Below are positions 27,639 through 38,564 of a DNA stretch of 64,000 nt, piece by piece. A program made the translations under genes and the position numbers. Within the stretch, counting starts at the first letter, position 1; the number at the start of each line of letters is the position of its first letter. The notes under the pieces were generated by a model. That model was given only the letters and a program-made list of their open reading frames with translations, did no database searches and was not told the DNA's origin. Source of the DNA: Aurantimonas sp036549475 (GTDB lineage Bacteria > Pseudomonadota > Alphaproteobacteria > Rhizobiales > Rhizobiaceae); the NCBI RefSeq assembly GCF_036549475.1, contig NZ_JAZHLI010000004.1, forward strand, positions 1-64,000, read 5' to 3'.

Positions 27639-29903
27639 TCAGCCGCCGAAGATGCTGCGGAACAGCGACCGGTCGCTGGAGCGGCCACCGCTGGCCGGTC
27701 CCTCGACGGTCACCCCCGGTGGCGGCGCGCTGTCATAGACCCTGCCGCCGCCTTCCGCCGGCAGGCCCTGGGGCGGGATCGGCGCCTCGCCGGTCTGCCT
27801 GTAATAGGGATCGGCAGAGTCCCCCTCGTAGAAGCCCCCATCCGAATAGCCGCTGTCTGCCGTCAGCGGGGCCTGCGCGTCGCCGATCCGGTAGTCGCCC
27901 GGAAGCGGGACCGGGTCGAGCCCCTCATGTGCTGCGGACATGAAATCGTGCCAGGCCTCGGCCGGGAGCGAACCGCCGGTGACCTTGCGCATCTTGGCGC
28001 CATTGTCGTTGCCCAGCCAGACGCCGGTGGTCAGATTGGCCGTGTAGCCGACGAACCAGGCATCCTTGAAGTCCTGGGTGGTGCCGGTCTTGCCGGCGGC
28101 CTGCCAGCCGTCGATAGCCGCCCGGCGGCCGGTGCCGGCCGACACGACCTGCGACAGCATGGCATTCATCATTCCCACGACGTCTGGTCCGACGACGACC
28201 GGCGGCACTTCAGCGCCACGCTCCCAGACCACCTTGCCCTGTTCGGTGACGACGCGATTGACCAGATGCGGCGTCGCCCGGTAGCCGCCATTGGCCAGCG
28301 CGGCGAAGGCGCCGGTTAGCTCGACCAGCGTGACTTCCGAGGTGCCGAGGGCGATCGAGGCGTTGTCGATGAGATCGGACTTGATGCCCATGCGATGCGC
28401 CATCTCGATCACCGCGTCGGCGCCGGTGTTGTCGACCAGGCGTGCGGCGACCGTGTTCAGCGACTGGCGCAGGGCGTCGGCGACCGTGACCGGGCCGCGA
28501 TACTTGTTGTCGTAGTTCTGGGGCGACCAGTTGCCGATCCGCACGGGCGCATCGTCGATGATCGATTCCGGCCGCCAGCCCTTTTCCAGCGCGGTGGCGT
28601 AGACGAAGGGCTTGAAGGTCGAGCCCGGCTGGCGCTTGGCGTCGACGGCCCGGTTGAACTGGCTCTGGGCGTAGTCGCGGCCGCCGACCAGCGCCCGGAT
28701 CGCCCCAGTACCGTCGATCGAGACGAGCGCGCCCTGGCTGACATTCTGCGAGGCACCGTCGATGGTCTGGCGCACCACCTCTTCGGCCGTCTTCTCCAGG
28801 CCGAGATCGATGGTCGTCTCCACGATGACGTCCTGGTCGATGTCGCCGACCAGCTGCTTGATGTCGCGCATCACCAGGTCGGCGGCATAGTGCTCGCCGC
28901 CGGTCCAGTAGCTCTTGGCGTTGGTGGGCTTCTGCGCCTTGGCGTTGGCAAACTCGTCCTCGCTGATGAAGCCCTCGTCGCGCATCGCCGCCAGCACGAC
29001 TTCCGCGCGGGCCTTGGCAGCGGCCGGATCGTTGGCGGGAGACAGGCGGGAGGGGGCCTTCAGGAGGCCGGCCAGCAGCGCCGCCTCGCCCAGATTCACC
29101 TCTTCGGCCGGCTTGTCGAAATACCGCCGCGACGCCGCTTCCACGCCGGTCGCGCCCGAGCCGAAATAGACCCGGTTGAGATACATCTCGAGGATCTGGT
29201 CCTTGGTGAACTTGTGCTCCAGCCAGAGCGCCAGGATCGCCTCCTGGACCTTGCGGCGGATCGTCTGGTCGGGATTGAGGAAGACGTTCTTCGCCAGCTG
29301 CTGGGTCAGGGTCGAGCCGCCCTGCACGGTCTCGCCCGCCGCCATGTTCTCCATGAAGGCGCGGGCGACGCCGACCGGGTCCACGCCCCAATGGTCGTAG
29401 AAGCGCCGGTCCTCGATGGCCATCACCGCCTGCGGGATATAGGGGCTCATCTCGTTCAGCCCGACCTCCTTGCCGCCGGTGAGGCCGCGATTGGCCATCA
29501 GTTCGCCCGACACCGAGACGATCTTGACGTTGGGCGGCCGGTCAGGGATCGCCCAGGCTTCCTGCGGCAGCTGCACGGCGACATAGCCGACGACAGCGGC
29601 GACTACGAGGCTGCCGAACACGCCGAGCACAAGGAACAGCCGCACCAGATGGCCGAGAAAGCTGCGCCGGCGACCGCCGCCGCCGCTGCCCGAACCACCT
29701 GCGCCGCGCGCCTTGCCGCGGCGGCTGGTGGCCGCGGGCTTGGCCTGCTTGCGGTCGTTGGCGGGCTTCTTGGCGGTCTTGCGGCGCGGACCGGTCGCGG
29801 CATTGGGGACGGCACGATCGTCGGCGCTGATGCGGAAATCGTCGTCGCCGAGTTCGGAACCGCCGAAGCTGGGTTCGATGCGCTCGTGCCGTCGTGCCGC
29901 CAT
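27639..29903 (-). CDS. PBP1A-type bifunctional penicillin-binding protein
   Basis: A 754-residue peptidoglycan synthase. A basic cytoplasmic tail (1-85, Lys/Arg/Gly-rich) precedes one transmembrane helix (about 88-110). The glycosyltransferase domain (GT51) has EDRRFYDHWGVD and GGSTLTQQLAKN. The transpeptidase domain has SxxK as STFK, SxN as SLN, and KTGTT. Length and arrangement fit class A PBPs that polymerise and crosslink murein in the periplasm. A Pro/Gly-rich tail ends the protein. It is transcribed alone on the minus strand. Confidence 0.93.
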   Translation of the reverse strand: MAARRHERIEPSFGGSELGDDDFRISADDRAVPNAATGPRRKTAKKPANDRKQAKPAATSRRGKARGAGGSGSGGGGRRRSFLGHLVRLFLVLGVFGSLVVAAVVGYVAVQLPQEAWAIPDRPPNVKIVSVSGELMANRGLTGGKEVGLNEMSPYIPQAVMAIEDRRFYDHWGVDPVGVARAFMENMAAGETVQGGSTLTQQLAKNVFLNPDQTIRRKVQEAILALWLEHKFTKDQILEMYLNRVYFGSGATGVEAASRRYFDKPAEEVNLGEAALLAGLLKAPSRLSPANDPAAAKARAEVVLAAMRDEGFISEDEFANAKAQKPTNAKSYWTGGEHYAADLVMRDIKQLVGDIDQDVIVETTIDLGLEKTAEEVVRQTIDGASQNVSQGALVSIDGTGAIRALVGGRDYAQSQFNRAVDAKRQPGSTFKPFVYATALEKGWRPESIIDDAPVRIGNWSPQNYDNKYRGPVTVADALRQSLNTVAARLVDNTGADAVIEMAHRMGIKSDLIDNASIALGTSEVTLVELTGAFAALANGGYRATPHLVNRVVTEQGKVVWERGAEVPPVVVGPDVVGMMNAMLSQVVSAGTGRRAAIDGWQAAGKTGTTQDFKDAWFVGYTANLTTGVWLGNDNGAKMRKVTGGSLPAEAWHDFMSAAHEGLDPVPLPGDYRIGDAQAPLTADSGYSDGGFYEGDSADPYYRQTGEAPIPPQGLPAEGGGRVYDSAPPPGVTVEGPASGGRSSDRSLFRSIFGG

Positions 29904-30231
29904 TCGGACGTCTTCCCCTCGCGAATCGGCGCTGTGACGGCCGGTCCAGTTCGTCGTACGAAAGCCGCGTCAGGCAGCTCTCATTCCCATGCCACGCGGC
30001 GACCGCCGGCCGGGACAAAGCTGCGCCCCAGCGAGCGTCGCGAGACCGGGACGCCGGTCTGCACCGAACCCGTCCCGCCTGCGAGTCGACACGACCCCCA
30101 AGCCTTGTCACATGCATTTCTGCAGACCCGCGTGCAGCCTAAATGCGGCGAATTAACGGGACGTTAAGCAATACGACAGCGGTCCGGGGCGGCAAAGGCG
30201 CCGCGCCGGCGGCGACCGGCGGCATTGAACG
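29904..30231. other. intergenic region between PBP1A and the MipA/OmpV gene end
   Basis: About 330 bases upstream of the PBP1A gene. It should contain its promoter. No further gene or repeat was recognised apart from the terminator just to the right. Confidence 0.45.
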
Positions 30232-30259
30232 CGAAATGCCCGGTCGCGGGCGACCGGGC
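30232..30259 (-). terminator. intrinsic terminator of the MipA/OmpV gene
   Basis: Nine-base perfect stem GCCCGGTCG / CGACCGGGC with a four-base loop, about 45 bases past the stop at 30302, followed on the minus strand by ATTT. Confidence 0.7.
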
Positions 30260-30301
30260 TTCGGAAGTGAGCCGCTGGGGCGCAGGGCGTCCCGGCGCGG
30301 C

Positions 30302-31135
30302 CTACCAGAGGTCGAGCGAGAAGCGCTTGGAAATGCCGAGACCGAAGAAATACTGGTTCTCGTCGCCGGCCTTCACGATCGGCGAATCCTTGGCGTCGCC
30401 GACCAGCCGGTCATACTTGGCGTCGGCATTGATGAACCAGTCGGTGAAGATCTCGTAGCGCGCCGTAGCGGCGACGCCGACGCTCTTGAAGCCGCCATCG
30501 GGATCATAGGCGCCGAGGTCGAAGCCCGACGCGGCCGATTCCCGGGCGCTAACGCCGAAATAGGAATCCATGTAGTCGCTGGAGGCGAAGCTGGCAGTCG
30601 GGCCGGCCTTGAGCACTAGGCGTTCGGTCGGACGGGCGATCAGATTGGCGCCGACGTCGCCGACGAAACCGTCTGCGCCGCCGAAGGCATAGCGCACGGC
30701 GCCGTAGACTTCGGCGTGCTGCCACTCGTAGCCAGCCTTGATGCCGAGCTCGTAGGTGGCGTCGAGGTCGTCGAGACCATCCAGCTCGGGATAGTCGCTG
30801 GTATCGCGGTCGCCGATGTAATCGAAGGAGGGTCCGATCGACAGGCCGAGGCCGTCCTTGCCGCCGAAGGAGCCGATGCCCGGCAGGTTCAGATATTCCA
30901 CGCTGATGATCGGCGACGGATTGATCTGGTACTCGTCGGAGCCGAGGTATTCCGGCGAGACGACGCCCGAGACGCCCAGCTCGAAGACGAAGTCCGCATC
31001 GCCGTAATCGTTGGCGGCGGGCGCGAGCGGCGCCGGTGCGGGATCATAGGGGGCGTAGACGGCGTCGGCCGCCGCCGCGCTCAGCGAGGTCGCGAGCAGC
31101 AGGGCAAGGGCCGAGGCGGCGGTACGGATACGCAT
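30302..31135 (-). CDS. MipA/OmpV family outer-membrane protein
   Basis: A 277-residue precursor with a clear signal peptide (MRIRTAASALALLLATSLSAAAA). The mature sequence alternates short amphipathic beta strands and ends in an aromatic residue (FSLDLW), the usual signal for outer-membrane insertion. The MipA/OmpV family is suggested by FELGVSGVVSPEYLGSDEY near the start and by overall length. Family members are beta-barrels; MipA binds MltA and PBP1B in E. coli, while others are stress-responsive porin-like proteins. A functional link to the neighbouring PBP1A is possible but only by proximity. It has its own terminator. Confidence 0.85.
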   Translation of the reverse strand: MRIRTAASALALLLATSLSAAAADAVYAPYDPAPAPLAPAANDYGDADFVFELGVSGVVSPEYLGSDEYQINPSPIISVEYLNLPGIGSFGGKDGLGLSIGPSFDYIGDRDTSDYPELDGLDDLDATYELGIKAGYEWQHAEVYGAVRYAFGGADGFVGDVGANLIARPTERLVLKAGPTASFASSDYMDSYFGVSARESAASGFDLGAYDPDGGFKSVGVAATARYEIFTDWFINADAKYDRLVGDAKDSPIVKAGDENQYFFGLGISKRFSLDLW

Positions 31136-31362
31136 GTCTGATACTCCAGCCTGTCACGCCATTCTTCGATCCGCCGGACCGCGAGGCGTTTGTTGCTGTC
31201 GTTCATACGGGAAAATCGCGATCCATCAATCGACGGAATCGTGCGCCGGGCGCTTTGCCCCGGCGCCGTTGCGCCGCGGGCACAGTGACGGCCGCGTACA
31301 GGCCGCGCCCCGTCTGCGCCGGGGTCGCAGGCGCCTTGCGGCGCCTGCAGTTCGCCTCAGAC

Positions 31363-32754
31363 TCAGGCCTCGGCGCCCAGCGCAGCCAGGACCCGGGCCC
31401 AGGAGCGCTGGCCCTTGTGGAAGGAACTCATCTCGTACTTCTCGTTCGGCGAATGGATGCGGTCGTCGCCGAGGCCGAAGCCGATCAGCAGCGATTCCAT
31501 GCCGAGCCGCGCCTTGAACTCGCCGACCACCGGGATCGAGCCGCCCATGCCGATCATCACGGCGGGCTTCGGCCACTCGTCCGAGAGCGCGGCGCGAGCC
31601 TTGCCGAGCCAGGGTGAATCGAACGGCAGCTGGATGGCCGGCGAGCCGCCATGGGGGTGGTATTCGGCGGAACAGTCGGCCGGCAGCCGCGCCTCGACGA
31701 AGGCCCGGAAGGCGGCGCGGATCTTGGCGGGATCCTGCCCGGCGACCAGCCGGAACGAGACTTTCACGCTCGCCTGCGAGGCGATGACGGTCTTGAAGCC
31801 CTTGCCGGTATAGCCGCCGGAAATGCCGTTGAACTCGGCTGTCGGGCGTGCCCAGACCTGCTCCAGCACCGAGCGGCCTGCTTCGCCGGCCGGCACCGAC
31901 AGGCCGACCGAACCGAGGAATTCCTCGGCCGAGAAGTCGAGGCCGTCCCAGATCGCGCGGACCTCGTCGGGGATGTCCTGGACGCCGTCGTAGAAGCCGG
32001 GAATGGTGACCCGGCCGTCGGCGTCGTGGATGTCGGCGAGGATGCGGGCGAGGACGCGGATCGGGTTCTGCGCGGCGCCGCCGAAATAGCCCGAATGCAG
32101 GTCCTGGTTGGCGGCTGTCACGACGATCTCCTCGCCGACGAGCCCGCGCAGGCCGGTCGAGATGGCGGGGGTCTGGCGGTCCCACATGTTGGTGTCGCAG
32201 ACCAGTGCGACGTCGGCCGACAATTCCGCGCGATTGGCGTCGAGGAAGGGGGTCAGCGAGGGCGAGCCGGATTCCTCCTCGCCTTCCAGGAAGATCGTGA
32301 CCCGGCAGGGCAGGCCGCCGGTCTCGGCCTTGTAGGCGCGGCAGGCCTCGATGAAGGTCATCAGCTGGCCCTTGTCGTCGGCCGAGCCCCGCGCGACGAT
32401 GCGCTGGGTGCCGTCCGGCCCGTCCTTGACGACCGGCTCGAAGGGCGCGGTCTCCCACAGCTCCAGCGGGTCGACCGGCTGGACGTCGTAATGGCCGTAA
32501 AACAGGACGTGCGGCGCGCCCTGCGGGCCGTCGTGATGGGCGACCACCATCGGGTGACCCGGCGTCTCGCGCAGCGAGGCGTCGAAGCCGATCGCATCGA
32601 GATCGCCCACCAGATATTCGGCTGCCCTGCGGCAATCCTCGCCATAGGCCGGATCGGTGGAGATCGACGGAATCTTCAGAAGATCGGTGAGCCGGCCGAG
32701 CGAGCGCTCGAGGTTGAGATCGAGGCAGGCGAGGACGCTGGCGAGATTTGCCAT
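31363..32754 (-). CDS. M20 family metallodipeptidase
   Basis: A 463-residue zinc peptidase of the M20A dipeptidase group. Metal ligands and active-site residues are visible: His in LFYGHYDVQP, Asp in GSADDKGQ, the Glu pair in FLEGEEESGS, Asp in VCDTNMW, and His in DDRIHSPNEKYE. A dimerisation (lid) domain occupies about residues 200-360. Related proteins are cytosolic and release C-terminal amino acids from di- and tripeptides. The gene is monocistronic. Confidence 0.9.
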   Translation of the reverse strand: MANLASVLACLDLNLERSLGRLTDLLKIPSISTDPAYGEDCRRAAEYLVGDLDAIGFDASLRETPGHPMVVAHHDGPQGAPHVLFYGHYDVQPVDPLELWETAPFEPVVKDGPDGTQRIVARGSADDKGQLMTFIEACRAYKAETGGLPCRVTIFLEGEEESGSPSLTPFLDANRAELSADVALVCDTNMWDRQTPAISTGLRGLVGEEIVVTAANQDLHSGYFGGAAQNPIRVLARILADIHDADGRVTIPGFYDGVQDIPDEVRAIWDGLDFSAEEFLGSVGLSVPAGEAGRSVLEQVWARPTAEFNGISGGYTGKGFKTVIASQASVKVSFRLVAGQDPAKIRAAFRAFVEARLPADCSAEYHPHGGSPAIQLPFDSPWLGKARAALSDEWPKPAVMIGMGGSIPVVGEFKARLGMESLLIGFGLGDDRIHSPNEKYEMSSFHKGQRSWARVLAALGAEA

Positions 32755-32874
32755 GGGGAATCCGTTTCTGCGAAGGGGCTCGGCACAAGACCGAGGCGCG
32801 CCGCTCCGTCAGAACGCGGGCTGGCACGCGATGTCCCTCGATACGGGACAGATCGGTGCAGGATCAAGGCCGGC

Positions 32875-32896
32875 GCCGGGCGGTGTCCCGCCCGGC
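32875..32896 (-). terminator. hairpin downstream of fghA
   Basis: Nine-base perfect stem GCCGGGCGG / CCGCCCGGC with loop TGTC, 16 bases past the fghA stop. No clear T tract, so termination efficiency is uncertain. Confidence 0.5.
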
Positions 32897-32911
32897 ATGG
32901 TGTCGATGCGG

Positions 32912-33747
32912 CTAGCCGAGCCGCGCGGCGTGCCAGCGCAGATGGTCTTCCATGAAGCTGGAGATGAAATAGTAGCTGTGGTCGTAGCCGGGCTGGCGGC
33001 GCAGCGTCAGGGCGATCCCGGCGTCGGCACAGGCCTGTTCCAGGAGTTCGGGCTTCAGCTGCTCGGCGAGGAAATTGTCGGCCTCGCCCTGGTCGACCAG
33101 CAGATCCTTCACCCGCGCCCCGTCCTCGATTAGCGCCACCGCGTCGTGCTTGCGCCACAGTGTCTTGTCGTCGCCCAGATACAGGGGCAACGCCTTGTGG
33201 CCCCACGGGACCTGGCAGGGGGCGACGATCGGCGCGAAGGCCGAGACGGCCTTGTAGCGATCCGGGAAGGTCAGGCCGATGGTCAGCGCGCCGTGACCGC
33301 CCATGGAATGGCCGAGGATCGATTGCCGCGCCATGTCGGCCGGGAACTCGGCGCCGACCAGCGCCGGCAGTTCCTCGGTCACGTAGGACCACATGCGGTA
33401 GTTCTTCGCGTAGGGCTCCTGCGTCGCGTCGACATAGAAGCCGGCGCCCAGGCCGAAATCATAGGCGCCTTCGGCGTCGTCCGGCACGGTCTCGCCGCGC
33501 GGGCTGGTGTCCGGTGCCACGAAGATCAGGCCGAGCTCGGCGCACAGGCGCCGGTACTCGCCCTTTTCGGTGACGTTGGCATGGGTGCAGGTGAGGCCGG
33601 ACAGATACCAGACCACCGGCAGCTTCGCGCCGTCGGCATGGGGCGGCACGAACACCGAGAAGGTCATCTCGGTGCCGGTTTGTGCCGACGCGTGGCGGTA
33701 GACGCCCTGCACGCCGCCATGGGCCGTGTTGGTCGAGACGGTTTCCA

Positions 33748-33748
<1 letters not shown>
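32912..33748 (-). CDS. fghA: S-formylglutathione hydrolase
   Basis: A 278-residue esterase-D-type alpha/beta hydrolase that splits S-formylglutathione to formate and glutathione. The nucleophile Ser is in GHSMGGHGAL near 150, the oxyanion region in YLSGLTCTHANV, and the catalytic His in PGYDHSYYFISSF. The ATG at 33748 overlaps the frmA stop by one base (TGATG), so the two are co-translated and work in sequence on formaldehyde. A reading frame that extends far upstream overlaps frmA out of frame and is not the real start. Confidence 0.95.
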
Positions 33749-34857
<1,109 letters not shown>

Positions 34858-35523
34858 AGAGGTCTCCAGACTGTCGGTGCCGGGTTCCTGCTAGACGTTT
34901 CGCGCCGCGATGCAAATACCCCGAAGGGCGGTCACGACCGAAGAGGCGCGATCGGAGCGCGCGAAATCACGATGGGCCAAGGCGCTGCGACGGGCTGGGC
35001 GACGCGCAACGGATGCGCGCAAAGCCGCTATCGGCGGGCGTCGGTAAAGTCGGAAAGGGGTGACAGGCGGGGAGGGGATGCAAGAAGAGAGCCGCCGCGG
35101 CCTGGAGGGGGATACACCGCAACGACTCTCTCGCTTGATTCGAGCGGCTTGCCCCGGAGAGGGGGAAGGGGGCCATGCCGCTCTGAAATCCGGCACATAA
35201 GCGGGGGACGTGCTTCTGGCCGAACACGACGCTTCGAGCGCCGTTGAACAAGAGATGCGACCTGGAACGGGGGAAATCAAGCAACGGACGCGTGAGCTAA
35301 GATCACATCGCCGTGAACGCACCATTGCCAAGCCGTAACAAACAACAACAATTCACTGATTGCAAGAGGGGCAGCCTGTTTTCCGGTTTTGCGGCCGGGG
35401 GACCGCCCCAAGCCGGGGGCCGAATTCCCCAGCTACCCCGCCGCGTGGCGGTCGCCGGAGACCCTTCCACGGCGTCCCCGGAACCGGATGGACTCGCGCG
35501 GGGCGCCAAGCTACGACCGGCAC
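34858..35523. other. divergent intergenic region between frmA and polA
   Basis: About 670 bases. It must carry promoters for both genes. A reading frame in the polA frame begins at 35389, but the polA domain clearly starts at 35524. I found no tRNA, convincing regulator site or repeat. Confidence 0.45.
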
Positions 35524-38454
35524 ATGAACCAGGGCGACCATCTCTTTCTCGTCGACGGATCGGCGTACATCTTCCGCGCCTATCACGCGCTGCCGCCGCT
35601 CACCCGCAAGTCCGACGGGCTGCCGGTCGGCGCCGTGTCGGGCTTCTGCAACATGCTGTGGAAGCTGGTCGAGGAAGCGCGCGACACGTCGGTCGGCGTC
35701 GCGCCGACCCATTTCGCGGTGATCTTCGACCATTCCTCGACGACCTTCCGCAACGAGCTCTATGCCGACTACAAGGCCAATCGGGAGGCGCCGCCTGAGG
35801 ATCTGGTCCCGCAATTCGCGCTGATCCGCGAGGCGGTGCGCGCCTTCGACCTGCCCTGCATCGAGAAGCAGGGTTTCGAGGCCGACGACCTGATCGCGAC
35901 CTATACGCGCCATGCGGTGGAGGCGGGCGGCGACGTGACCATCGTCTCCTCGGACAAGGATCTGATGCAGCTCGTCGGGCCGCGCGTCATCCTCTACGAC
36001 CAGATGAAGGACAAGCGCCTCGGCCCCGACGAGGTGAAGGAAAAGTTCGGCGTCTATCCGGACAAGATGATCGACCTGCAGGCGCTGGTCGGCGACACCT
36101 CCGACAACGTGCCGGGCGTACCCGGCATCGGGCCGAAGACGGCGGCGCAGCTGCTAAAGGAATTCGGCGACCTGGAAACGCTGCTGACGCGCGCCGGCGA
36201 GATCAAGCAGAACAAGCGCCGCGAGAACCTGATCGCCTTCGCCGACCAGGCGCGGCTGTCGAAGACGCTGGTGACGCTCGACCAGAACACGCCGCTGGAG
36301 GTACCGCTGGCCGACCTCTTCATCCACGAGCCCGACGGCGAGAAGCTGATCTCCTTCCTGAAGGCGATGGAGTTCAACTCTCTGACCCGCCGCGCGGCCG
36401 CCCAGCTGGGCACCGACGCGTCGGCGGTGGAAACCGCCGAGATCGCCGTCGACGGGCCGGCTCGCGGTCCCGACCTGGATCCGGCGGCATCGGCCGGGGC
36501 GGCGCCTGGAGCGGGCGACGCGGCGCTGCCCTTCACCCCGGCCGCTCTCGTGGAAAGTCGCCGGGCGGCCGCCGCCGCCTCGGTGTTCGATCTGAGCGCC
36601 TATGTCACCATTCGCGATGCGGCGACGCTGTCGGCCTGGATGGACGAGGCGCGCGAGACCGGGCTTCTGGCCTTCGACACCGAATCCAGTTCGCTGTCGG
36701 CGATGAAATGCGATCTCGTCGGCGTGTCCTTTGCGACCGCGCCGGGGCGGGCCGCCTATGTGCCGCTGGGCCATGTCTCGCCCTCGGGCGAGGCCGATCT
36801 TCTGTCCGACAAGGCGGTGGAGGACGAGATCGGGCCGCAGCTGCCGCTGGACGAGGCGCTGGCGATCCTGAAGCCGGTGCTGGAGGACGATTCCGTCCTG
36901 AAGATCGGCCAGAACGTGAAATACGACTATCTCGTCATGTGCCGTCACGGCATCGCCATGGCGCCCTTCGACGACACCATGCTGATCTCCTATGCCCTCG
37001 ATGCCTCGGCCTCCCTGGCCGGCCACGGCATGGACGAATTGTCGGAGCGGTTCCTGGGCCACAAGCCGCTGAGCTACAAGGACCTCTGCGGCAGCGGCAA
37101 GGGCGCGAAGGCGATCGCCGCCTGCGCCATCGACAAGGTCACCGAATACGCTGCCGAGGACGCCGACGTCACGCTTCGCCTGTGGCAGGTACTCAAGCCG
37201 CGGCTGGTCGCCGAGAGCGTGGCGACCGTCTACGAGCGGCTCGAGCGCCCGCTGGTGCCCGTCCTCGCCCGGATGGAAGAGCGCGGCGTCAAGGTCGACC
37301 GGCAGATCCTGTCGCGCCTGTCCGGCCGCTTCGCCCAGAAGCAGGCGGGGCTGGAGGCCGAGATCGCCGAGATTGCCGGCGAGGCCTTCAATCCCGGCTC
37401 GCCCAAGCAGCTCGGCGAGGTGCTGTTCGGCAAGCTCGGACTGCCCGGCGGCAAGAAGACCAAGAGCGGCCAGTGGTCGACCGACGTGCGGGTGCTCGAG
37501 GAACTGGCCGCCGAGGGCCATCCGCTGCCGCGGCGGATCGTCGACTGGCGCCAGCTCACCAAGCTGAAGGGCACCTATACGGACACGCTGCCGGCCCACA
37601 TGGACGCGGCGGGGCGCATCCACACCTCCTATTCCATGGCCTCGACCACCACGGGGCGGCTGTCCTCGTCGGAGCCGAACCTGCAGAACATCCCGGTGCG
37701 CACCGAAGAGGGCCGGGCCATCCGCACCGCCTTCGTCGCGCCGGCGGGCCACAGCCTGGTCTCGGCCGACTACAGCCAGATCGAACTGCGCATCCTGGCC
37801 CATATCGCCGACATCCCCCAGCTGAAGGACGCCTTCCGCGAGGGGCTCGACATTCACGCCATGACCGCCTCGGAAATGTTCGGGGTGCCGGTGGAGGGCA
37901 TGCCCTCGGAAATCCGCCGCCGCGCCAAGGCGATCAATTTCGGTATCATCTACGGCATCTCGGCCTTCGGCCTGGCCAACCAGCTGTCGATCCCGCGCGA
38001 CGAGGCCGGCAGCTACATCCGGCGCTATTTCGAGCGCTTCCCCGGCATCCGCGACTACATGGACGCCACCAAGGCTTTCGCCAAGCAGCATGGGCATGTG
38101 GAGACCCTGTTCGGCCGGCGTGTCCACTATCCCGACATCCGCTCGCCCAACGCCTCGGTGCGCGCCTTCAACGAGCGCGCGGCGATCAACGCGCCGATCC
38201 AGGGCACCGCGGCCGACATCATCCGTCGGGCGATGATCCGCATGGAGCCGGCGCTGGCCGATGCGGGCCTGTCGGCGCGCATGCTGCTGCAGGTTCATGA
38301 CGAGCTGATCTTCGAGGTGGAGGACGAGGAGGTGGACGCGGCCCTGCCGGTGATCCGCAAGGTCATGGAGGAGGCGGCCCTGCCGGTGGTCCAGCTCTCG
38401 GTTCCGATCGAGGTCGATGCCAAGGCTGCGGCCAACTGGGACGAGGCCCATTGA
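35524..38454 (+). CDS. polA: DNA polymerase I
   Basis: A 976-residue replication/repair polymerase of typical length. The 5'-3' exonuclease domain (1-290) starts with LFLVDGSAYIFRAYHA and has EADDLIATY and DKDLMQL. The 3'-5' exonuclease domain keeps LLAFDTES (Asp/Glu), IGQNVKYDY and YAAEDADVT, so proofreading is intact. The polymerase domain has SADYSQIELRILAH (motif A), RRRAKAINFGIIYGIS (motif B) and LLQVHDELIFE (motif C). The ATG at 35524 starts at the conserved domain; further upstream codons (from 35389) lack homology. It fills gaps after primer removal and excision repair. Confidence 0.96.
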   Translation: MNQGDHLFLVDGSAYIFRAYHALPPLTRKSDGLPVGAVSGFCNMLWKLVEEARDTSVGVAPTHFAVIFDHSSTTFRNELYADYKANREAPPEDLVPQFALIREAVRAFDLPCIEKQGFEADDLIATYTRHAVEAGGDVTIVSSDKDLMQLVGPRVILYDQMKDKRLGPDEVKEKFGVYPDKMIDLQALVGDTSDNVPGVPGIGPKTAAQLLKEFGDLETLLTRAGEIKQNKRRENLIAFADQARLSKTLVTLDQNTPLEVPLADLFIHEPDGEKLISFLKAMEFNSLTRRAAAQLGTDASAVETAEIAVDGPARGPDLDPAASAGAAPGAGDAALPFTPAALVESRRAAAAASVFDLSAYVTIRDAATLSAWMDEARETGLLAFDTESSSLSAMKCDLVGVSFATAPGRAAYVPLGHVSPSGEADLLSDKAVEDEIGPQLPLDEALAILKPVLEDDSVLKIGQNVKYDYLVMCRHGIAMAPFDDTMLISYALDASASLAGHGMDELSERFLGHKPLSYKDLCGSGKGAKAIAACAIDKVTEYAAEDADVTLRLWQVLKPRLVAESVATVYERLERPLVPVLARMEERGVKVDRQILSRLSGRFAQKQAGLEAEIAEIAGEAFNPGSPKQLGEVLFGKLGLPGGKKTKSGQWSTDVRVLEELAAEGHPLPRRIVDWRQLTKLKGTYTDTLPAHMDAAGRIHTSYSMASTTTGRLSSSEPNLQNIPVRTEEGRAIRTAFVAPAGHSLVSADYSQIELRILAHIADIPQLKDAFREGLDIHAMTASEMFGVPVEGMPSEIRRRAKAINFGIIYGISAFGLANQLSIPRDEAGSYIRRYFERFPGIRDYMDATKAFAKQHGHVETLFGRRVHYPDIRSPNASVRAFNERAAINAPIQGTAADIIRRAMIRMEPALADAGLSARMLLQVHDELIFEVEDEEVDAALPVIRKVMEEAALPVVQLSVPIEVDAKAAANWDEAH

Positions 38455-38564
38455 TCACCGCCGCCGCAACCACCCGCAAGGGCCGTGCATTTGCCTGACG
38501 CGCGATCGGCTTTAACTTGAACCGGATACCGGCATGCGGGCCGAATGACGGGGAGCGGGGATCG

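Noticed and set aside
36154..38451. Long minus-strand frame opposite polA
   Set aside because: Same antisense codon-bias effect; rich in His/Arg/Gly/Asp with no domain.
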